From: JBMYRH01 sp049602155
GTDB taxonomy: Bacteria > Myxococcota_A > UBA9042 > PHBI01 > JBMYRH01
NCBI GenBank assembly: GCA_049602155.1
Contig: JBMYRH010000007.1
Coordinates: 212,983 to 276,982, forward strand
Direction of reading: 5' to 3'
Length of the DNA: 64,000 bases
This document shows positions 42,674 to 52,173 of this stretch, one piece after another. The position numbers and the translations under genes were made by a program. Position 1 is the stretch's first letter. Every line of letters begins with the position of its first letter. A model generated the notes under the pieces. That model saw nothing but the letters and a program-made list of their open reading frames with translations, had not been told where the DNA came from and searched no databases.

Positions 42674-44944
42674 ATGATGAGTTACGCCGCGCGATTACTT
42701 GCCCTCTGCCTCTCCTTGGCGCTGTTGAGCGCCTGCGGTGACACCGTAGCCCCGGGCCCTACTGAGGACACCGAGGGTGGCGCCGACCGCCAGGGGACCG
42801 CCGACGTGGCTACGTCGGACAGCCATTCACCGGTGCCCACAGATACGGACGATGCTTTCTCCTCTGAACCGGACGCGACCACGGGCGAGGGCCACGCGAG
42901 TGACATCAACGCGGGCCCCGAGGAGACAGACGCCTCTCCGGACGCGATGGACACCTCGCCGACCGCTGAGCCAGTCCCTCAGCTGAGGGCCTACGCGTCG
43001 GCCCCAGCGATCTCTCTCTTGCCGGAGAACATCGAGAGCTGCTCCATCATCGCAGAGACGCGATGCGACGAGGGCGTACTCAGCCGATGCGCGCTCTACG
43101 ACGCGAACGTCGACACGTGGGCCATCGAGGTCCCCCCCATGACAGAGCAAGCCTTCTGGTTTGAGCGCTACTACGACCTCTACCACAGGGCCAATGGCCT
43201 CTCGATGGACATCGAATTTAGCGACCACATGCTCCCGGGTACCCCAGAGAGCGAGTGGTCAAAGCCCGAGGCCTTTCGACGCTATGACGGACGCGGCGAC
43301 TCCTCTGGATGGACAGGCACAGCGCTATGGGGTGCCGCTGCGCGCTACGCTGTGACGGGCACAGAGGCCGACTACGAGCGCATGTTGTCTCAGACCGAGG
43401 CGATGGCCTTCCTCTACGAGGTGACGAATGTCCCCGGGATGATGGCACGCTCGCACTACGGCATGCTCGAAGAGGGCGCTCCAGAGGCCAATGGTCACTG
43501 GAACAAGTCGCTGTTCAACTACCACATCAGTGACGGTACCGACGGGCACTTCGCCTTGCCTATCGATGAGAGCCTCTTGTCGCGCGTACCCGCCTACTAC
43601 ACAGAGGGGGTCGAGATTGACGGCGTCATGTACGACACCTCCCCTACCGTCCAGTACGACACCTCCCGAGACCAGTACGTCCGTGGGCTCCCTGGTCTGA
43701 TGCTGGCCTACGACATGCTCGGCGAGGGTGAACGCGAAGAGGCGATCCGCGCCACGCTCTTAGCGGAGCTCCCCTGCACCTTGAATCGGATGAAGAAGGG
43801 GCGCATCTCCAACCTCCAATCCGCGACGGATATCCTCGACGCCGTCACGGCCTATTTCGGAGGGTCAAACGTCATCTTGGATGCTGACGATATGGATCTA
43901 GGGGCCCTCGACGTGCTGACGTTCTATGTCCTCGAGCAGCCTCACCCCGACCACCTCGACGCCTTCGACGCCTCATGTCCGCCTGGCCCGCCCATGGAGG
44001 TCGCAGCTGAGCTCGACCTCGACGCCTCTGATCCCCTGTTCTTGTTCGACTTCGCGCAGCTCGCGATGCGCGAACAGAGGGGGGGGCCGGTCCCAATTGC
44101 CTTCTCAATGCACATCAGTGTCCGGGCCGGCGACGTGATCTTCATGACCCAGTGGGCCCTCACCGCACACGCCCTTACCGGCGATGACGCTTACCTCGAC
44201 TTCGTCTCCGGGATGATGACGGAGACAGACTATTGGGGCGCCCTGAACCTCTATGGCGCCTTCCAGCTCCCGAAGTGGTGCATGTCTCACTACGGCCCGA
44301 GCCTCGGCTATCCCTCCCTCTACAACCTCTTGGCGCGCATCGACCGAACTGAGCACCCCACTTACTGGGACGCGATGGCTCGTGTCGCCTTCAGCGAGTC
44401 GCGGCTGAAAGAGAACGGGCCGCGCGAAGATGCCTTCTTTGGCATCCTCTATAACCGCATGGTGGATGACCTAATTGACTCGACTGCGTCTGTTTATGTC
44501 GCGGACTCAGTCGCTCTTCTGTCGACCTACGGCATGGATCCGACCAATAAGCTGGAGCCCGACCGCAGCTATCCGAGGAACTTCGTCGACGCCCCGCAAG
44601 ACGATGTCCCCCTCGAGGAGATTGCGCCCGGCGACCCCGAGTGGGCCATCTGTGAAGAACCCTCAAGCATCATGGGGCTCGAGGTGCCAGCAGCAAAGAT
44701 CGATGGCGTCCCGATCCGCTCTGTGGACCCTTTACCCTTGGACAAGCGCATCGGAGGGACTTTCCTTTGGCAAATGGACCCTTGGATGGTCAAGCGCGAG
44801 TACGGCGGTATCGGGATGGAGACCCAATGGCCAGGCGCTGGGATGTTCACCGCATACTGGGTTGGCCGCATGGACAACGTCATCCAAGAGGGAGCTGGGC
44901 TCGCCTTAGGTTGGCAGACAACCGACGAGGCCTGCACCCCCTGA
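42674..44944 (+). CDS. Large lipoprotein of unknown family, paralogue of the gene at 57.5-59.8 kb
   Basis: A 756-residue predicted lipoprotein (lipobox LLSAC; AGGAG before the ATG). An Asp/Glu/Thr/Pro tether spans about 22-110. The rest is a folded region (about 115-756) mostly helical in texture, starting with a Cys-pair segment (ESCSIIAETRCDEGVLSRC). Shared blocks with the paralogue include GWTGxxLWxAAxRYxxTGTxADYxRM, the LDASDPLFxxD segment, and FxWQxxPxMV near the end. No known catalytic motif is seen. Alternating helices could form an alpha/alpha toroid-like fold, which is a guess. It is third in a run of lipoproteins after the protease and may act with it. Confidence 0.8.
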   Translation: MMSYAARLLALCLSLALLSACGDTVAPGPTEDTEGGADRQGTADVATSDSHSPVPTDTDDAFSSEPDATTGEGHASDINAGPEETDASPDAMDTSPTAEPVPQLRAYASAPAISLLPENIESCSIIAETRCDEGVLSRCALYDANVDTWAIEVPPMTEQAFWFERYYDLYHRANGLSMDIEFSDHMLPGTPESEWSKPEAFRRYDGRGDSSGWTGTALWGAAARYAVTGTEADYERMLSQTEAMAFLYEVTNVPGMMARSHYGMLEEGAPEANGHWNKSLFNYHISDGTDGHFALPIDESLLSRVPAYYTEGVEIDGVMYDTSPTVQYDTSRDQYVRGLPGLMLAYDMLGEGEREEAIRATLLAELPCTLNRMKKGRISNLQSATDILDAVTAYFGGSNVILDADDMDLGALDVLTFYVLEQPHPDHLDAFDASCPPGPPMEVAAELDLDASDPLFLFDFAQLAMREQRGGPVPIAFSMHISVRAGDVIFMTQWALTAHALTGDDAYLDFVSGMMTETDYWGALNLYGAFQLPKWCMSHYGPSLGYPSLYNLLARIDRTEHPTYWDAMARVAFSESRLKENGPREDAFFGILYNRMVDDLIDSTASVYVADSVALLSTYGMDPTNKLEPDRSYPRNFVDAPQDDVPLEEIAPGDPEWAICEEPSSIMGLEVPAAKIDGVPIRSVDPLPLDKRIGGTFLWQMDPWMVKREYGGIGMETQWPGAGMFTAYWVGRMDNVIQEGAGLALGWQTTDEACTP

Positions 44945-45095
44945 ACCGAGGGACCGTGGACAGTCTCCTCTCGGTTGTGCAGGATGTCACCTCGCCTCGA
45001 CGTGAGGCCACGGAGTCCTAGCGCCTTCGATGCCATGGACACCCCCGTCAGCGCACACGTCGACCGACCTCCTGACGCGATCCAAGGAGATCCCG

Positions 45096-46301
45096 ATGTC
45101 TGAAGCCTATATCTTCGACGCCGTCCGCACACCACGAGGGCGCGGCAAGTCCACTGGCAGCCTCAACGTAGTGCGCCCCGTCGATCTCTTGGGCACCTCG
45201 CTCAAGGCGCTGCGTGATCGAAACAACCTCGACACCGCCGAAGTGGAGGACGTCATCGTTGGATGCGTCACCCAGGCCGGTGAGCAAGGGATGTGCATCG
45301 CCCGCACCGCCGTGCTGGAGGCGGGCTACGACCAAGCTGTCCCAGGCGTCACCACCAATCGCTTCTGCGGCTCAGGCCTCGAGGCCGTCAACCACGGCGC
45401 AGCCCTTGTCGCCTCGGGCTTCTCCGATCTCGTCATCGCTGGCGGGGTCGAGAGCATGTCCCGCGTGAAGATGGGCTCCGACGGCGGCGCCATGTTCGAC
45501 CCGAGCTTTCAGCAGAAGATCGGCGGCGTCCCGCAAGGCATCTCCGCCGACCTCCTCGCCACCCTGAAGGGCTTCAGCCGCGACGACGTCGATCAATTCG
45601 CGGCGACCAGTCAGCAACGCGCTGGCCACGCGCAGAAGAGCGGACACTTCACCAAGAGCGTCGTGCCAGTCACCGACGCCTCGGGGCTCACCATCCTCGA
45701 CGTCGATGAGCACCTGCGACCGGACACGACCGCCGATGGGCTCGCCAAGCTGCGACCGTCCTTTGAGATGATGGGCGTGATGTTTGGCCTCGATACACTG
45801 ACCCGCAAGGTCTACCCCCAGGTCGAGCAGATCAACCACGTCCACCACCCGGGGAACTCGTCCGGCATCGTCGATGGCTCAGCCGCCGTGCTCATCGGGA
45901 GCCTCGAGAAGGGCGCGGCGATGGGCCTCACCCCCCGCGCTCGGATTCGCGCCGTCGCCACCGTGGCCGACGAACCGATGGTGATGCTCACGGGCCCGAT
46001 GCCTGCGACACGCAAGGTGCTCAAGAAGGCTGGCATGTCGATCTCAGACATCGATCGATTCGAGGTCAACGAGGCCTTCGCAGCCGTCCCGCTGGCGTAT
46101 ATGGCTGAGCTCGACGTCGACCACAGCAAGCTGAACGTCGAGGGTGGCGCGATCGCCCTGGGCCACCCCCTAGGAGCCACTGGAGCGATGCTGCTCAACA
46201 CGTGCCTCGACACCCTCGAGCGCGAAGGTTTGGGGACAGGGCTGATTACACTCTGCATCGGTGGCGGTATGGGTATCGCCACGATCATCGAGCGCGTCTG
46301 A
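45096..46301 (+). CDS. Acetyl-CoA acyltransferase (thiolase, FadA/FadI-like)
   Basis: A 401-residue thiolase for the last step of fatty-acid beta-oxidation. Catalytic Cys91 in NRFCGSGLEA, VNEAFAAVPL with the second-base region, GGAIALGHPLGATG with the active His, and CIGGGMGIA with the second Cys are all present. AAGGAG precedes ATG 45096. It is 11 bases from the multifunctional hydratase/dehydrogenase and forms an operon with it, the usual FadI-FadJ or FadA-FadB pairing. Biosynthetic thiolase use is less likely given the partner. Confidence 0.93.
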   Translation: MSEAYIFDAVRTPRGRGKSTGSLNVVRPVDLLGTSLKALRDRNNLDTAEVEDVIVGCVTQAGEQGMCIARTAVLEAGYDQAVPGVTTNRFCGSGLEAVNHGAALVASGFSDLVIAGGVESMSRVKMGSDGGAMFDPSFQQKIGGVPQGISADLLATLKGFSRDDVDQFAATSQQRAGHAQKSGHFTKSVVPVTDASGLTILDVDEHLRPDTTADGLAKLRPSFEMMGVMFGLDTLTRKVYPQVEQINHVHHPGNSSGIVDGSAAVLIGSLEKGAAMGLTPRARIRAVATVADEPMVMLTGPMPATRKVLKKAGMSISDIDRFEVNEAFAAVPLAYMAELDVDHSKLNVEGGAIALGHPLGATGAMLLNTCLDTLEREGLGTGLITLCIGGGMGIATIIERV

Positions 46302-46312
46302 GGAGATCGAAG

Positions 46313-48436
46313 ATGACTGAACACACCGCCGTGAAGACTCGATTCGACGCCGATAATGGGGTCGCCACGTTCACCTTGGCCATGGCCGGGCGCGCGAACA
46401 AGATCAACGCTGCCTTCGGCGAGGGGTTCCTCGCCGCTGTCGACTGGGCCGAAGCTCAGGACGGGCTCAAGGGCATCATCCTGGAGACAGCCCACCGCGA
46501 CTTCTGTGTGGGCGCAGACCTGGACATGCTCTTCGGAGAGCGTGATCCGGCGCGCATCTTTGAGGCGTGCTCCGGGCTCTCTGGGCTCTTTCGACGTCTC
46601 GAGACCCTCGGCGTCCCGGTCGTCGCTGAGCTCACAGGCTCAGCGCTCGGCGGCGGGTACGAACTCGCGCTGGCATGCCATCGCCGTATCGCGCTCAATG
46701 AAGCCCGCATCCAGGTGGGCCTGCCCGAGGTCGCGCTCGGTGTCATCCCGGGCGCCGGCGGGACCCAACGCTTACCCCGAATGATCGGGATTCAGAAGGC
46801 GCTTGAGCAGATCTTGGCTGGCGCCATGGTGCGCGCACCGAAGGCGCTCAAGCTGGGGATGGTCGACGAGCTCGTAGAGGACAAGGACGCGATGCGTGAG
46901 GCCGCCTTGGCGTGGATCGCCGCGAACCCCCGGGCGAAGCAACCCTGGGATGAGAAGAGCTTCAAGTGGCCCGGGCCGGCGCCAGACTCAGAAGACGCCA
47001 TCAACCTCTTCGTGGGCGCCTACGCGATGCTCTTCAAGAAGACGGCTGGGGCGATCCCCAGCCCGGAGGTCGCCCTCAAGACGGTCCGCCAGGGCTCGTT
47101 CCTGACGATGGATCGGGCCCTGGAGCTCGAGGCACGTGAGTTCGCGGCCATCGCGGTCTCCCCCGGCGCCAAGGACATGATCCGGACGTTCTGGTACCAC
47201 CGCACGGCGGCCGAGCGCTGTGAGGGGCTCCCCACCACCGAGTCGATGAACATCAGCAAGGTCGGCGTCTTGGGCGCAGGGATGATGGGGGCAGGCCTCG
47301 CCTATGTATCTGCCGCGAAAGGGCTTGAGGTGGTGGTCAAGGACATCTCCCAAGAGGCGCTCGATGGTGGACAGGCGCACTGCAAGGCAGAGGCCGCCAA
47401 GAAGCGGCACCTGTCTCAAGAGGCCCGAGACACGATCCTCAACCGGATCACATGGACGCTCGACCTCGCCCCACTCGAGGGCTGTGATCTCGTCATCGAG
47501 GCGGTCGTCGAGAACGACAAGGTCAAGGCTGTGGTCACCCGTGAGGTGGAGCCGCTGCTTGCCGAGGGTGGCATCTTCGCCTCCAACACCTCGGCCATCC
47601 CAATCACGCACCTTGCCCAGGCCTCCGAACAGCGTGAGCGCTTCATTGGGCTCCACTTCTTCTCCCCAGTAGAGAAGATGCCGCTGCTTGAGATCATCAT
47701 GGGTGAAGCCACCAATGATGAGACATTGGCGCGCTGTCTGGCGTTTGGCAGGCTCATCGGTAAGACGCCTATCGTCGTCAATGACGGCTATGGGTTCTAC
47801 ACCTCGCGGGTCTTTGGCTCCTACCTGATGGAGGCCGTGCAGCTGGTCGCCGAAGGGCACGATCCCGTCCTCGTCGAGTGGGCGGCCCGAGAGCGTGGCA
47901 TGGTCGTCCCTCCCCTGAAGGTCTTTGATGAGGTCACGCTGACCTTGGGCCGCAAGGGACTCACACAGCGAGAGGCCTACCTTGGGGAGTCTGTCGACGG
48001 CCCAGGCATCGACCTGCTCAAGGCCATGGTCGATGACCATGACCGTGGTGGGAAGGCAGCAGGCGGCGGCTTCTACGACTACGAAGGCAAGAAGCGGACC
48101 ATCTGGCCGGGACTTAAAGCGCTCGTGAGCCCCACCCCTGAGGTGACGGGCACACCGCTCATCGGAGATCGGCTCATGTATGCGCAGATCGCCGAAGTTG
48201 GGCGCGTCCTTGATGACGGGATCCTTCGAAAGAACCGAGACGCCGAAGTGGGCGCCATCTTCGGGATCGGCTTTGCGCCAGGCAGCGGTGGTCCACTCGC
48301 CTGGATGGATCGCCGCGGGTTGGACACGGTTGTCGCTGATCTGCGGCGACTCGCAGAGGCCTATGGTGAACGCTTCGAGCCCGCTCAGACACTGGTCACA
48401 ATGGCGGACCGCGGTCAGCGCTTCTTCGACAAGTAG
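46313..48436 (+). CDS. Fatty-acid oxidation multifunctional protein (enoyl-CoA hydratase/3-hydroxyacyl-CoA dehydrogenase, FadJ-like)
   Basis: A 707-residue two-part enzyme. The crotonase domain (about 1-190) carries the two catalytic Glu in GSALGGGYELALACH and LPEVALGVIPGAGGTQRLPR. The NAD-binding half starts at about 312 (KVGVLGAGMMGAGLA) and keeps the dehydrogenase His in GLHFFSPVEKMPLLE. A C-terminal second dehydrogenase-type helical domain follows. Length fits FadJ (about 714). Start ATG 46313 follows AGGAG. With the thiolase it completes three steps of beta-oxidation. FadB and FadJ cannot be told apart with certainty by eye. Confidence 0.93.
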   Translation: MTEHTAVKTRFDADNGVATFTLAMAGRANKINAAFGEGFLAAVDWAEAQDGLKGIILETAHRDFCVGADLDMLFGERDPARIFEACSGLSGLFRRLETLGVPVVAELTGSALGGGYELALACHRRIALNEARIQVGLPEVALGVIPGAGGTQRLPRMIGIQKALEQILAGAMVRAPKALKLGMVDELVEDKDAMREAALAWIAANPRAKQPWDEKSFKWPGPAPDSEDAINLFVGAYAMLFKKTAGAIPSPEVALKTVRQGSFLTMDRALELEAREFAAIAVSPGAKDMIRTFWYHRTAAERCEGLPTTESMNISKVGVLGAGMMGAGLAYVSAAKGLEVVVKDISQEALDGGQAHCKAEAAKKRHLSQEARDTILNRITWTLDLAPLEGCDLVIEAVVENDKVKAVVTREVEPLLAEGGIFASNTSAIPITHLAQASEQRERFIGLHFFSPVEKMPLLEIIMGEATNDETLARCLAFGRLIGKTPIVVNDGYGFYTSRVFGSYLMEAVQLVAEGHDPVLVEWAARERGMVVPPLKVFDEVTLTLGRKGLTQREAYLGESVDGPGIDLLKAMVDDHDRGGKAAGGGFYDYEGKKRTIWPGLKALVSPTPEVTGTPLIGDRLMYAQIAEVGRVLDDGILRKNRDAEVGAIFGIGFAPGSGGPLAWMDRRGLDTVVADLRRLAEAYGERFEPAQTLVTMADRGQRFFDK

Positions 48437-48531
48437 CGACACCGCGATCGGCGCTCAAGCGTCACGAATCATTCGCGTCAATCCCGTGTCCTGCCTATAC
48501 TAAGGCACCTATCGCGCTCACGAGGCCCTCC

Positions 48532-48873
48532 ATGCTACCCGTTTCCGACAACTTGTCCGCAGCCCGCATCTCGGCGACGAGCCTTCAAGCGAGCGCGAAC
48601 AACCTGGCCAACCTGAACACGGAAGGCTTTGAGGCACAGCAGGTCACGCAGAGCACTGGCCCTGGTGGCGAAGGGCTGACGGCTCATGTCTCACCGACAA
48701 AGGCCCCTGCCCCGGTCATCCTGCGTGACGGCCAACTGCGGGCGCAGAGTAACACCGAGGTCACCCGTGAAGCGGTGACTCACATGACCGCCGCCGCGGC
48801 GTTCAAATCGAATATGGGCGTCATGCAAGTCCAGGACAGCCTCACCGAAGCCGTCCTGGACGTGGTCGCATAG
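48532..48873 (+). CDS. Short flagellar basal-body rod-like protein
   Basis: A 113-residue protein resembling the N- and C-terminal parts of flagellar rod proteins such as FlgC. The N-terminus has the rod signature ANNLANLNTEGFEAQQV and the C-terminus has TREAVTHMTAAAAFKSNMGVMQ with a heptad-like helix. It is shorter than FlgC (about 130-150) and lacks the usual central domain. No flagellar genes surround it, although motAB lie at the other end of the window. A TATACT sequence at 48496-48501 may be its -10 box, with no good -35. It could be a true rod part or a derived protein. Confidence 0.6.
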   Translation: MLPVSDNLSAARISATSLQASANNLANLNTEGFEAQQVTQSTGPGGEGLTAHVSPTKAPAPVILRDGQLRAQSNTEVTREAVTHMTAAAAFKSNMGVMQVQDSLTEAVLDVVA

Positions 48874-48889
48874 CGCCGGACGCGTTCGC

Positions 48890-49645
48890 CTACTGGCGGC
48901 TCGCCCAGTCGGGGTAGCCTCCGCGGTACTCCTTCACGTTGGAGTAGCCCATCGCGATGGCCTTCTCGGCGCCCTTCGTGCTCGCGGAGCAGACCGGGCC
49001 GCTGCAGTAGAAGATAACCGCAGTAGCTTTGTCTGCCGGCAATGCGCTGTGCGCGGCCTCGTCCTTGTACGGGACGTTGACGGCACCGGCGATGTGCCCC
49101 TTCGCGAAGCTCTTGGGTCCACGGGAGTCAACGAGCATCGCGCCAGCGCTCATCGCGGCCTCCGTGCCCGCCCAGTCGAGGACCTCGATCCCCTCAGGGA
49201 CAGCGCGATCGACTGAGCCGTCGAGCCCGTAGCGCGCCTTCCAAGCGGGGAACCCACCCGAGAAATCGGCGACGTTCGTGTAGCCGGCTGCGCTGGCCTT
49301 GGTAGCGCCCTTCCGCGACGCCGAGCACTTGGGGCCTCCGCAGTAAAAGATCAGCTGAGTATCTTTAGCCTCCGGCAAGCGCTCCATCGCCGCGTCGTCT
49401 CGCACGGGGACGCTGACCGCGCCTGGGATGTGCCCCTTCGCGTAAGAGGCTGCGCCGCGTGCGTCTACCAGAACCGCGCCGTTATCGAGCGCGGTCTTCA
49501 CGTCACTCCATGCCATGTCAGCGTGAGCGGCCTCCGCGGCGGGAGCTGCGGCAGCGGGCGCCTCGGTTTGAGTGGCTTGCGTAGTCGCGCAGCCGGGCAG
49601 CGCGAGGGCGCTAGAGAGGAGAAGGGCGGTGAAGAGCATTCGCAT
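48890..49645 (-). CDS. Periplasmic double-rhodanese lipoprotein
   Basis: A 251-residue lipoprotein (lipobox LPGC) with an Ala/Pro-rich linker and two rhodanese domains in tandem (about 42-140 and 155-250). Each has the single-domain active-site form: Cys102 in IFYCGGPKCSAS and Cys214 in IFYCSGPVCSAS, plus GHIPGAVSVP and GHIAGAVNVP. Both keep Cys, so both may be catalytic. Rhodaneses transfer sulfane sulfur; the exported location suggests a role with thiosulfate or redox in the periplasm. It is divergent from the PLP enzyme, with a long inverted repeat in between. Confidence 0.9.
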   Translation of the reverse strand: MRMLFTALLLSSALALPGCATTQATQTEAPAAAAPAAEAAHADMAWSDVKTALDNGAVLVDARGAASYAKGHIPGAVSVPVRDDAAMERLPEAKDTQLIFYCGGPKCSASRKGATKASAAGYTNVADFSGGFPAWKARYGLDGSVDRAVPEGIEVLDWAGTEAAMSAGAMLVDSRGPKSFAKGHIAGAVNVPYKDEAAHSALPADKATAVIFYCSGPVCSASTKGAEKAIAMGYSNVKEYRGGYPDWASRQ

Positions 49646-49740
49646 GAGGATACCTCCGTCTGGGTTTTGGGGGCCGGACTATGGCACAGACACGGGGCAA
49701 CGTCAGCAGCTCTCCGTTGGCGATGAGTACATCGACTAGG

Positions 49741-49795
49741 TGTGAGCGAGGGGCCACCGTTCAAGAGGGGGAGAGACAGGTGACCCCTCGTCACA
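49741..49795. promoter_or_regulatory. Long inverted repeat between double rhodanese and PLP-enzyme genes
   Basis: Arm 1 (49741-49758, TGTGAGCGAGGGGCCACC) and arm 2 (49779-49795, GGTGACCCCTCGTCACA) are complementary except for one inserted base and one mismatch, with a 20-base loop containing an AGAGGGGGAGAGA purine run. It lies 67 bases upstream of the PLP gene start. As RNA it would form a strong hairpin in the 5' leader; as DNA it is a candidate operator for either divergent gene. Confidence 0.5.
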
Positions 49796-49861
49796 CAGAG
49801 AGGGACACTTGGCACAACGCCGTAGGTGGCGTGTCCATTCCCGCTGTGGTGTATTGAGGAC

Positions 49862-51010
49862 ATGAAGAAGTCTCCACCGACCGGCTCACTCCCCCTGACA
49901 CCGCCGATTGTGCTCGCGAGCACCTTCGCCTTTGAGGACGCGGAGAGCATGGTCAAAGCTGCGCTCACTCCAGGGACGGCCGACCTCTACTCGCGGTGGT
50001 CAAACCCGACGCTCACTCATGTGGAGGAGGCCTTGAGCGCCCTCGAGGGTGCCGAGCGAGCCTTGCTCACGGCCTCAGGGATGAGCGCCATTCACGCCGC
50101 GTTGATGGCCTGCCTGATGAGCGATGAAGGCCCGCCGGGTGTCCTGCTCGTTCAGCATGAGATCTACGGCGCGACCCATGAGCTCGTGACCCACATCTTG
50201 GCGCCCCTGGGGATCACCATCAGGCGCGCCCATGTCGACGCGCTCCCAGACGAGGCGAGCGCCCTCCCACCGCGGTCCGTCATCTACGCGGAGCTCCCGA
50301 CCAACCCTCTGATTCGCCTGGCAGATATCCCGAGGATCCGTGAGGCCGCTCCAGAGGACGCGCGGCTGATCGTCGACGCGACCTTCGCGAGCCCCATCAA
50401 CGCCCGTGTCCTCGCCCTGGGGGCGGATCTGGTCGTCCACTCGGCCACCAAGTACCTGGGAGGACACCACGACCTCATCGCTGGCATGATCGCGGGGGAT
50501 GCAGCCCTCATGGAGGCTGTATGGCGGATGAGGAAGCTCTTCGGACCGGTCCTCGACCCCGCGGCGGCGTATCGACTATGGCGTGGCCTTGAGACACTCT
50601 CGTTGCGTGTCCGTGCCCAAAATCAGAGCGCAGTGGCGCTGGCGTCTCGGCTCGTCGAGCACCCTCAGGTCACGCGCGTGCACTACCCGAGCCTCGAAGA
50701 TCACCCGGACTACACCCTCGCGCCCCGCCTCATGACCGGCTTCGGAGGCGTCCTGAGCTTTGAAGTCGTCGGGGGCGCAGCCTCAGCTGCAGCCGTCATT
50801 AACGCCACTCAGCACATCACGCGAGCCGCTAGCCTTGGCGGGGTGTCGACGCTCATCACCTGGCCAGCAGGGGTCACCCACGTGGGCCTGAGCGCCGCCG
50901 AACGTGATGTCTCAGGCGTCGCGGGTGGTCTGCTCCGGCTCGCCGTCGGCGTCGAGGAGCTCGAGCTGCTCTGGGATGACCTCGCCCAAGCGCTACGAGC
51001 GGCCCTATGA
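49862..51010 (+). CDS. Cys/Met-metabolism PLP-dependent enzyme (cystathionine gamma-synthase/lyase type)
   Basis: A 382-residue PLP enzyme of the Cys/Met metabolism family (MetB, MetC, MGL group). Motifs: YSRWSNPTLTHVEEAL, ALLTASGMSAIHAAL, VIYAELPTNPL, VDATFASP and the PLP lysine Lys197 in HSATKYLGGHHD. The usual C-terminal SLGGVSTLITWPA segment is present. Which reaction it performs (gamma-synthase, gamma-lyase, sulfhydrylase) cannot be decided. Start ATG 49862 has a GAGG just upstream. It overlaps the next lipoprotein by four bases (ATGA). Sulfur metabolism would fit the adjacent double rhodanese. Confidence 0.88.
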   Translation: MKKSPPTGSLPLTPPIVLASTFAFEDAESMVKAALTPGTADLYSRWSNPTLTHVEEALSALEGAERALLTASGMSAIHAALMACLMSDEGPPGVLLVQHEIYGATHELVTHILAPLGITIRRAHVDALPDEASALPPRSVIYAELPTNPLIRLADIPRIREAAPEDARLIVDATFASPINARVLALGADLVVHSATKYLGGHHDLIAGMIAGDAALMEAVWRMRKLFGPVLDPAAAYRLWRGLETLSLRVRAQNQSAVALASRLVEHPQVTRVHYPSLEDHPDYTLAPRLMTGFGGVLSFEVVGGAASAAAVINATQHITRAASLGGVSTLITWPAGVTHVGLSAAERDVSGVAGGLLRLAVGVEELELLWDDLAQALRAAL

Positions 51011-52173
51011 GCCTCCGCCTTCCGCTATCACTCGCGATGTTGGGCCTCCTCCTTAGCTGCGGTTCACCCCCAGCCTCAGCTCCTCAAGCGCCCGCGCTCG
51101 ATGCGGCCACACCCCCGCGCGCTGCGGCCCCCGAGGTCGAGGCCACGCGCACCAGCGCCGAGACAACGACACCCGAGCCCGCGCGAGCCGAACCCAAAGC
51201 GGCCCCCATCTCCCCAGCGGCTCCGACGCCACCGCTCACGTTCAAAGAGGCGATGCTCCGTATCGCGACTTGCGACCGAGCAGATGACGGCCTGATGCTG
51301 GCGGATCCAGCGTCTTGCCTAGCGCCCATGCGACAGGCATATGCTGCCCTCCTCGACGATGAGAGCGCGTCAGGGGCGACCACGCTCCCCGCCACGCTCA
51401 ACGTGCTCCTCTCTCACGCCGAGCCCACCGTGGTCTTCTACACCTTGATGGAGCATGGCGCGCACCTTCAGTCGAGCCCTGAGACCATCAAGCTCCTAGA
51501 GGGACTCCTGAGCTCATTGCTCGCCCCAATCGCAGAGGCTGCGGCGACCACTCGGTTGTCTCTCAAGGGAGACCGCCATGAGGAGATACGCAAACGCGCC
51601 CTCTCGCTCTTCGGCACACATCCTCAACGCCGCGTGCGTCATGCCGCTTGCCGGCACCTGGGAGGCGCTGCGTACAAAGGAGACCGCGAGGTCTTCAGCA
51701 CGCTCATCACCGCCGCGAGGGATACAAAGCGCGACCACTTACTCCGCGCCTGTGCCGCCCGGGAAGCGGGGCACGTCGCGACCGCACGGAACCTGAAGAC
51801 CTTGATCGGCCTCCTCGACACCTTGGATATCCAACAACCCACGATCGTCGGACTACAGCGGGGGCTTGGGACCCCCAAGGCGATCGCCGCCTATGTGCGC
51901 TGGTTTGACCGACACGCCACGCAACCAGACAAGCTCCATTGGACAGCAATGCACGTCTTTTTGCCCTGGGACACTGAGCTCGACCGGATGCCACGCAGCC
52001 CGACTATCAGCGTCCTGCAGCGCATCGCAGGCCACCTTGGGCACACCGGCCAGGTACGTAGTCTAGCGATCGAGGGCCTCAAACGCCTCAAGGCAGAGGA
52101 AGCGCTGGTCACCCTTCGCAAGGGAAGCACACCGACCGATCCGCCTGAAGTAAAGAGCGCGCTAGGGCGCTAA
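51007..52173 (+). CDS. Lipoprotein with HEAT-like helical repeats
   Basis: A 388-residue predicted lipoprotein (lipobox LLLSC), with an Ala/Pro/Thr/Glu-rich linker (about 22-75). The folded part (about 78-388) consists of short alpha-helical pairs with patterns such as RRVRHAACRHLGGAAY and DHLLRACAAREAGHVATA that resemble HEAT-type repeats. No catalytic motif. It overlaps the PLP enzyme gene (ATGA), so translation is coupled, although a functional link is unclear. It overlaps the convergent DUF423 gene by 12 bases. Confidence 0.75.
   Translation: MSLRLPLSLAMLGLLLSCGSPPASAPQAPALDAATPPRAAAPEVEATRTSAETTTPEPARAEPKAAPISPAAPTPPLTFKEAMLRIATCDRADDGLMLADPASCLAPMRQAYAALLDDESASGATTLPATLNVLLSHAEPTVVFYTLMEHGAHLQSSPETIKLLEGLLSSLLAPIAEAAATTRLSLKGDRHEEIRKRALSLFGTHPQRRVRHAACRHLGGAAYKGDREVFSTLITAARDTKRDHLLRACAAREAGHVATARNLKTLIGLLDTLDIQQPTIVGLQRGLGTPKAIAAYVRWFDRHATQPDKLHWTAMHVFLPWDTELDRMPRSPTISVLQRIAGHLGHTGQVRSLAIEGLKRLKAEEALVTLRKGSTPTDPPEVKSALGR

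Noticed and set aside
46988..48442. 484-codon minus-strand open frame
   Set aside because: Antisense to the well-matched beta-oxidation gene; His/Arg/Leu-rich with no known motif.
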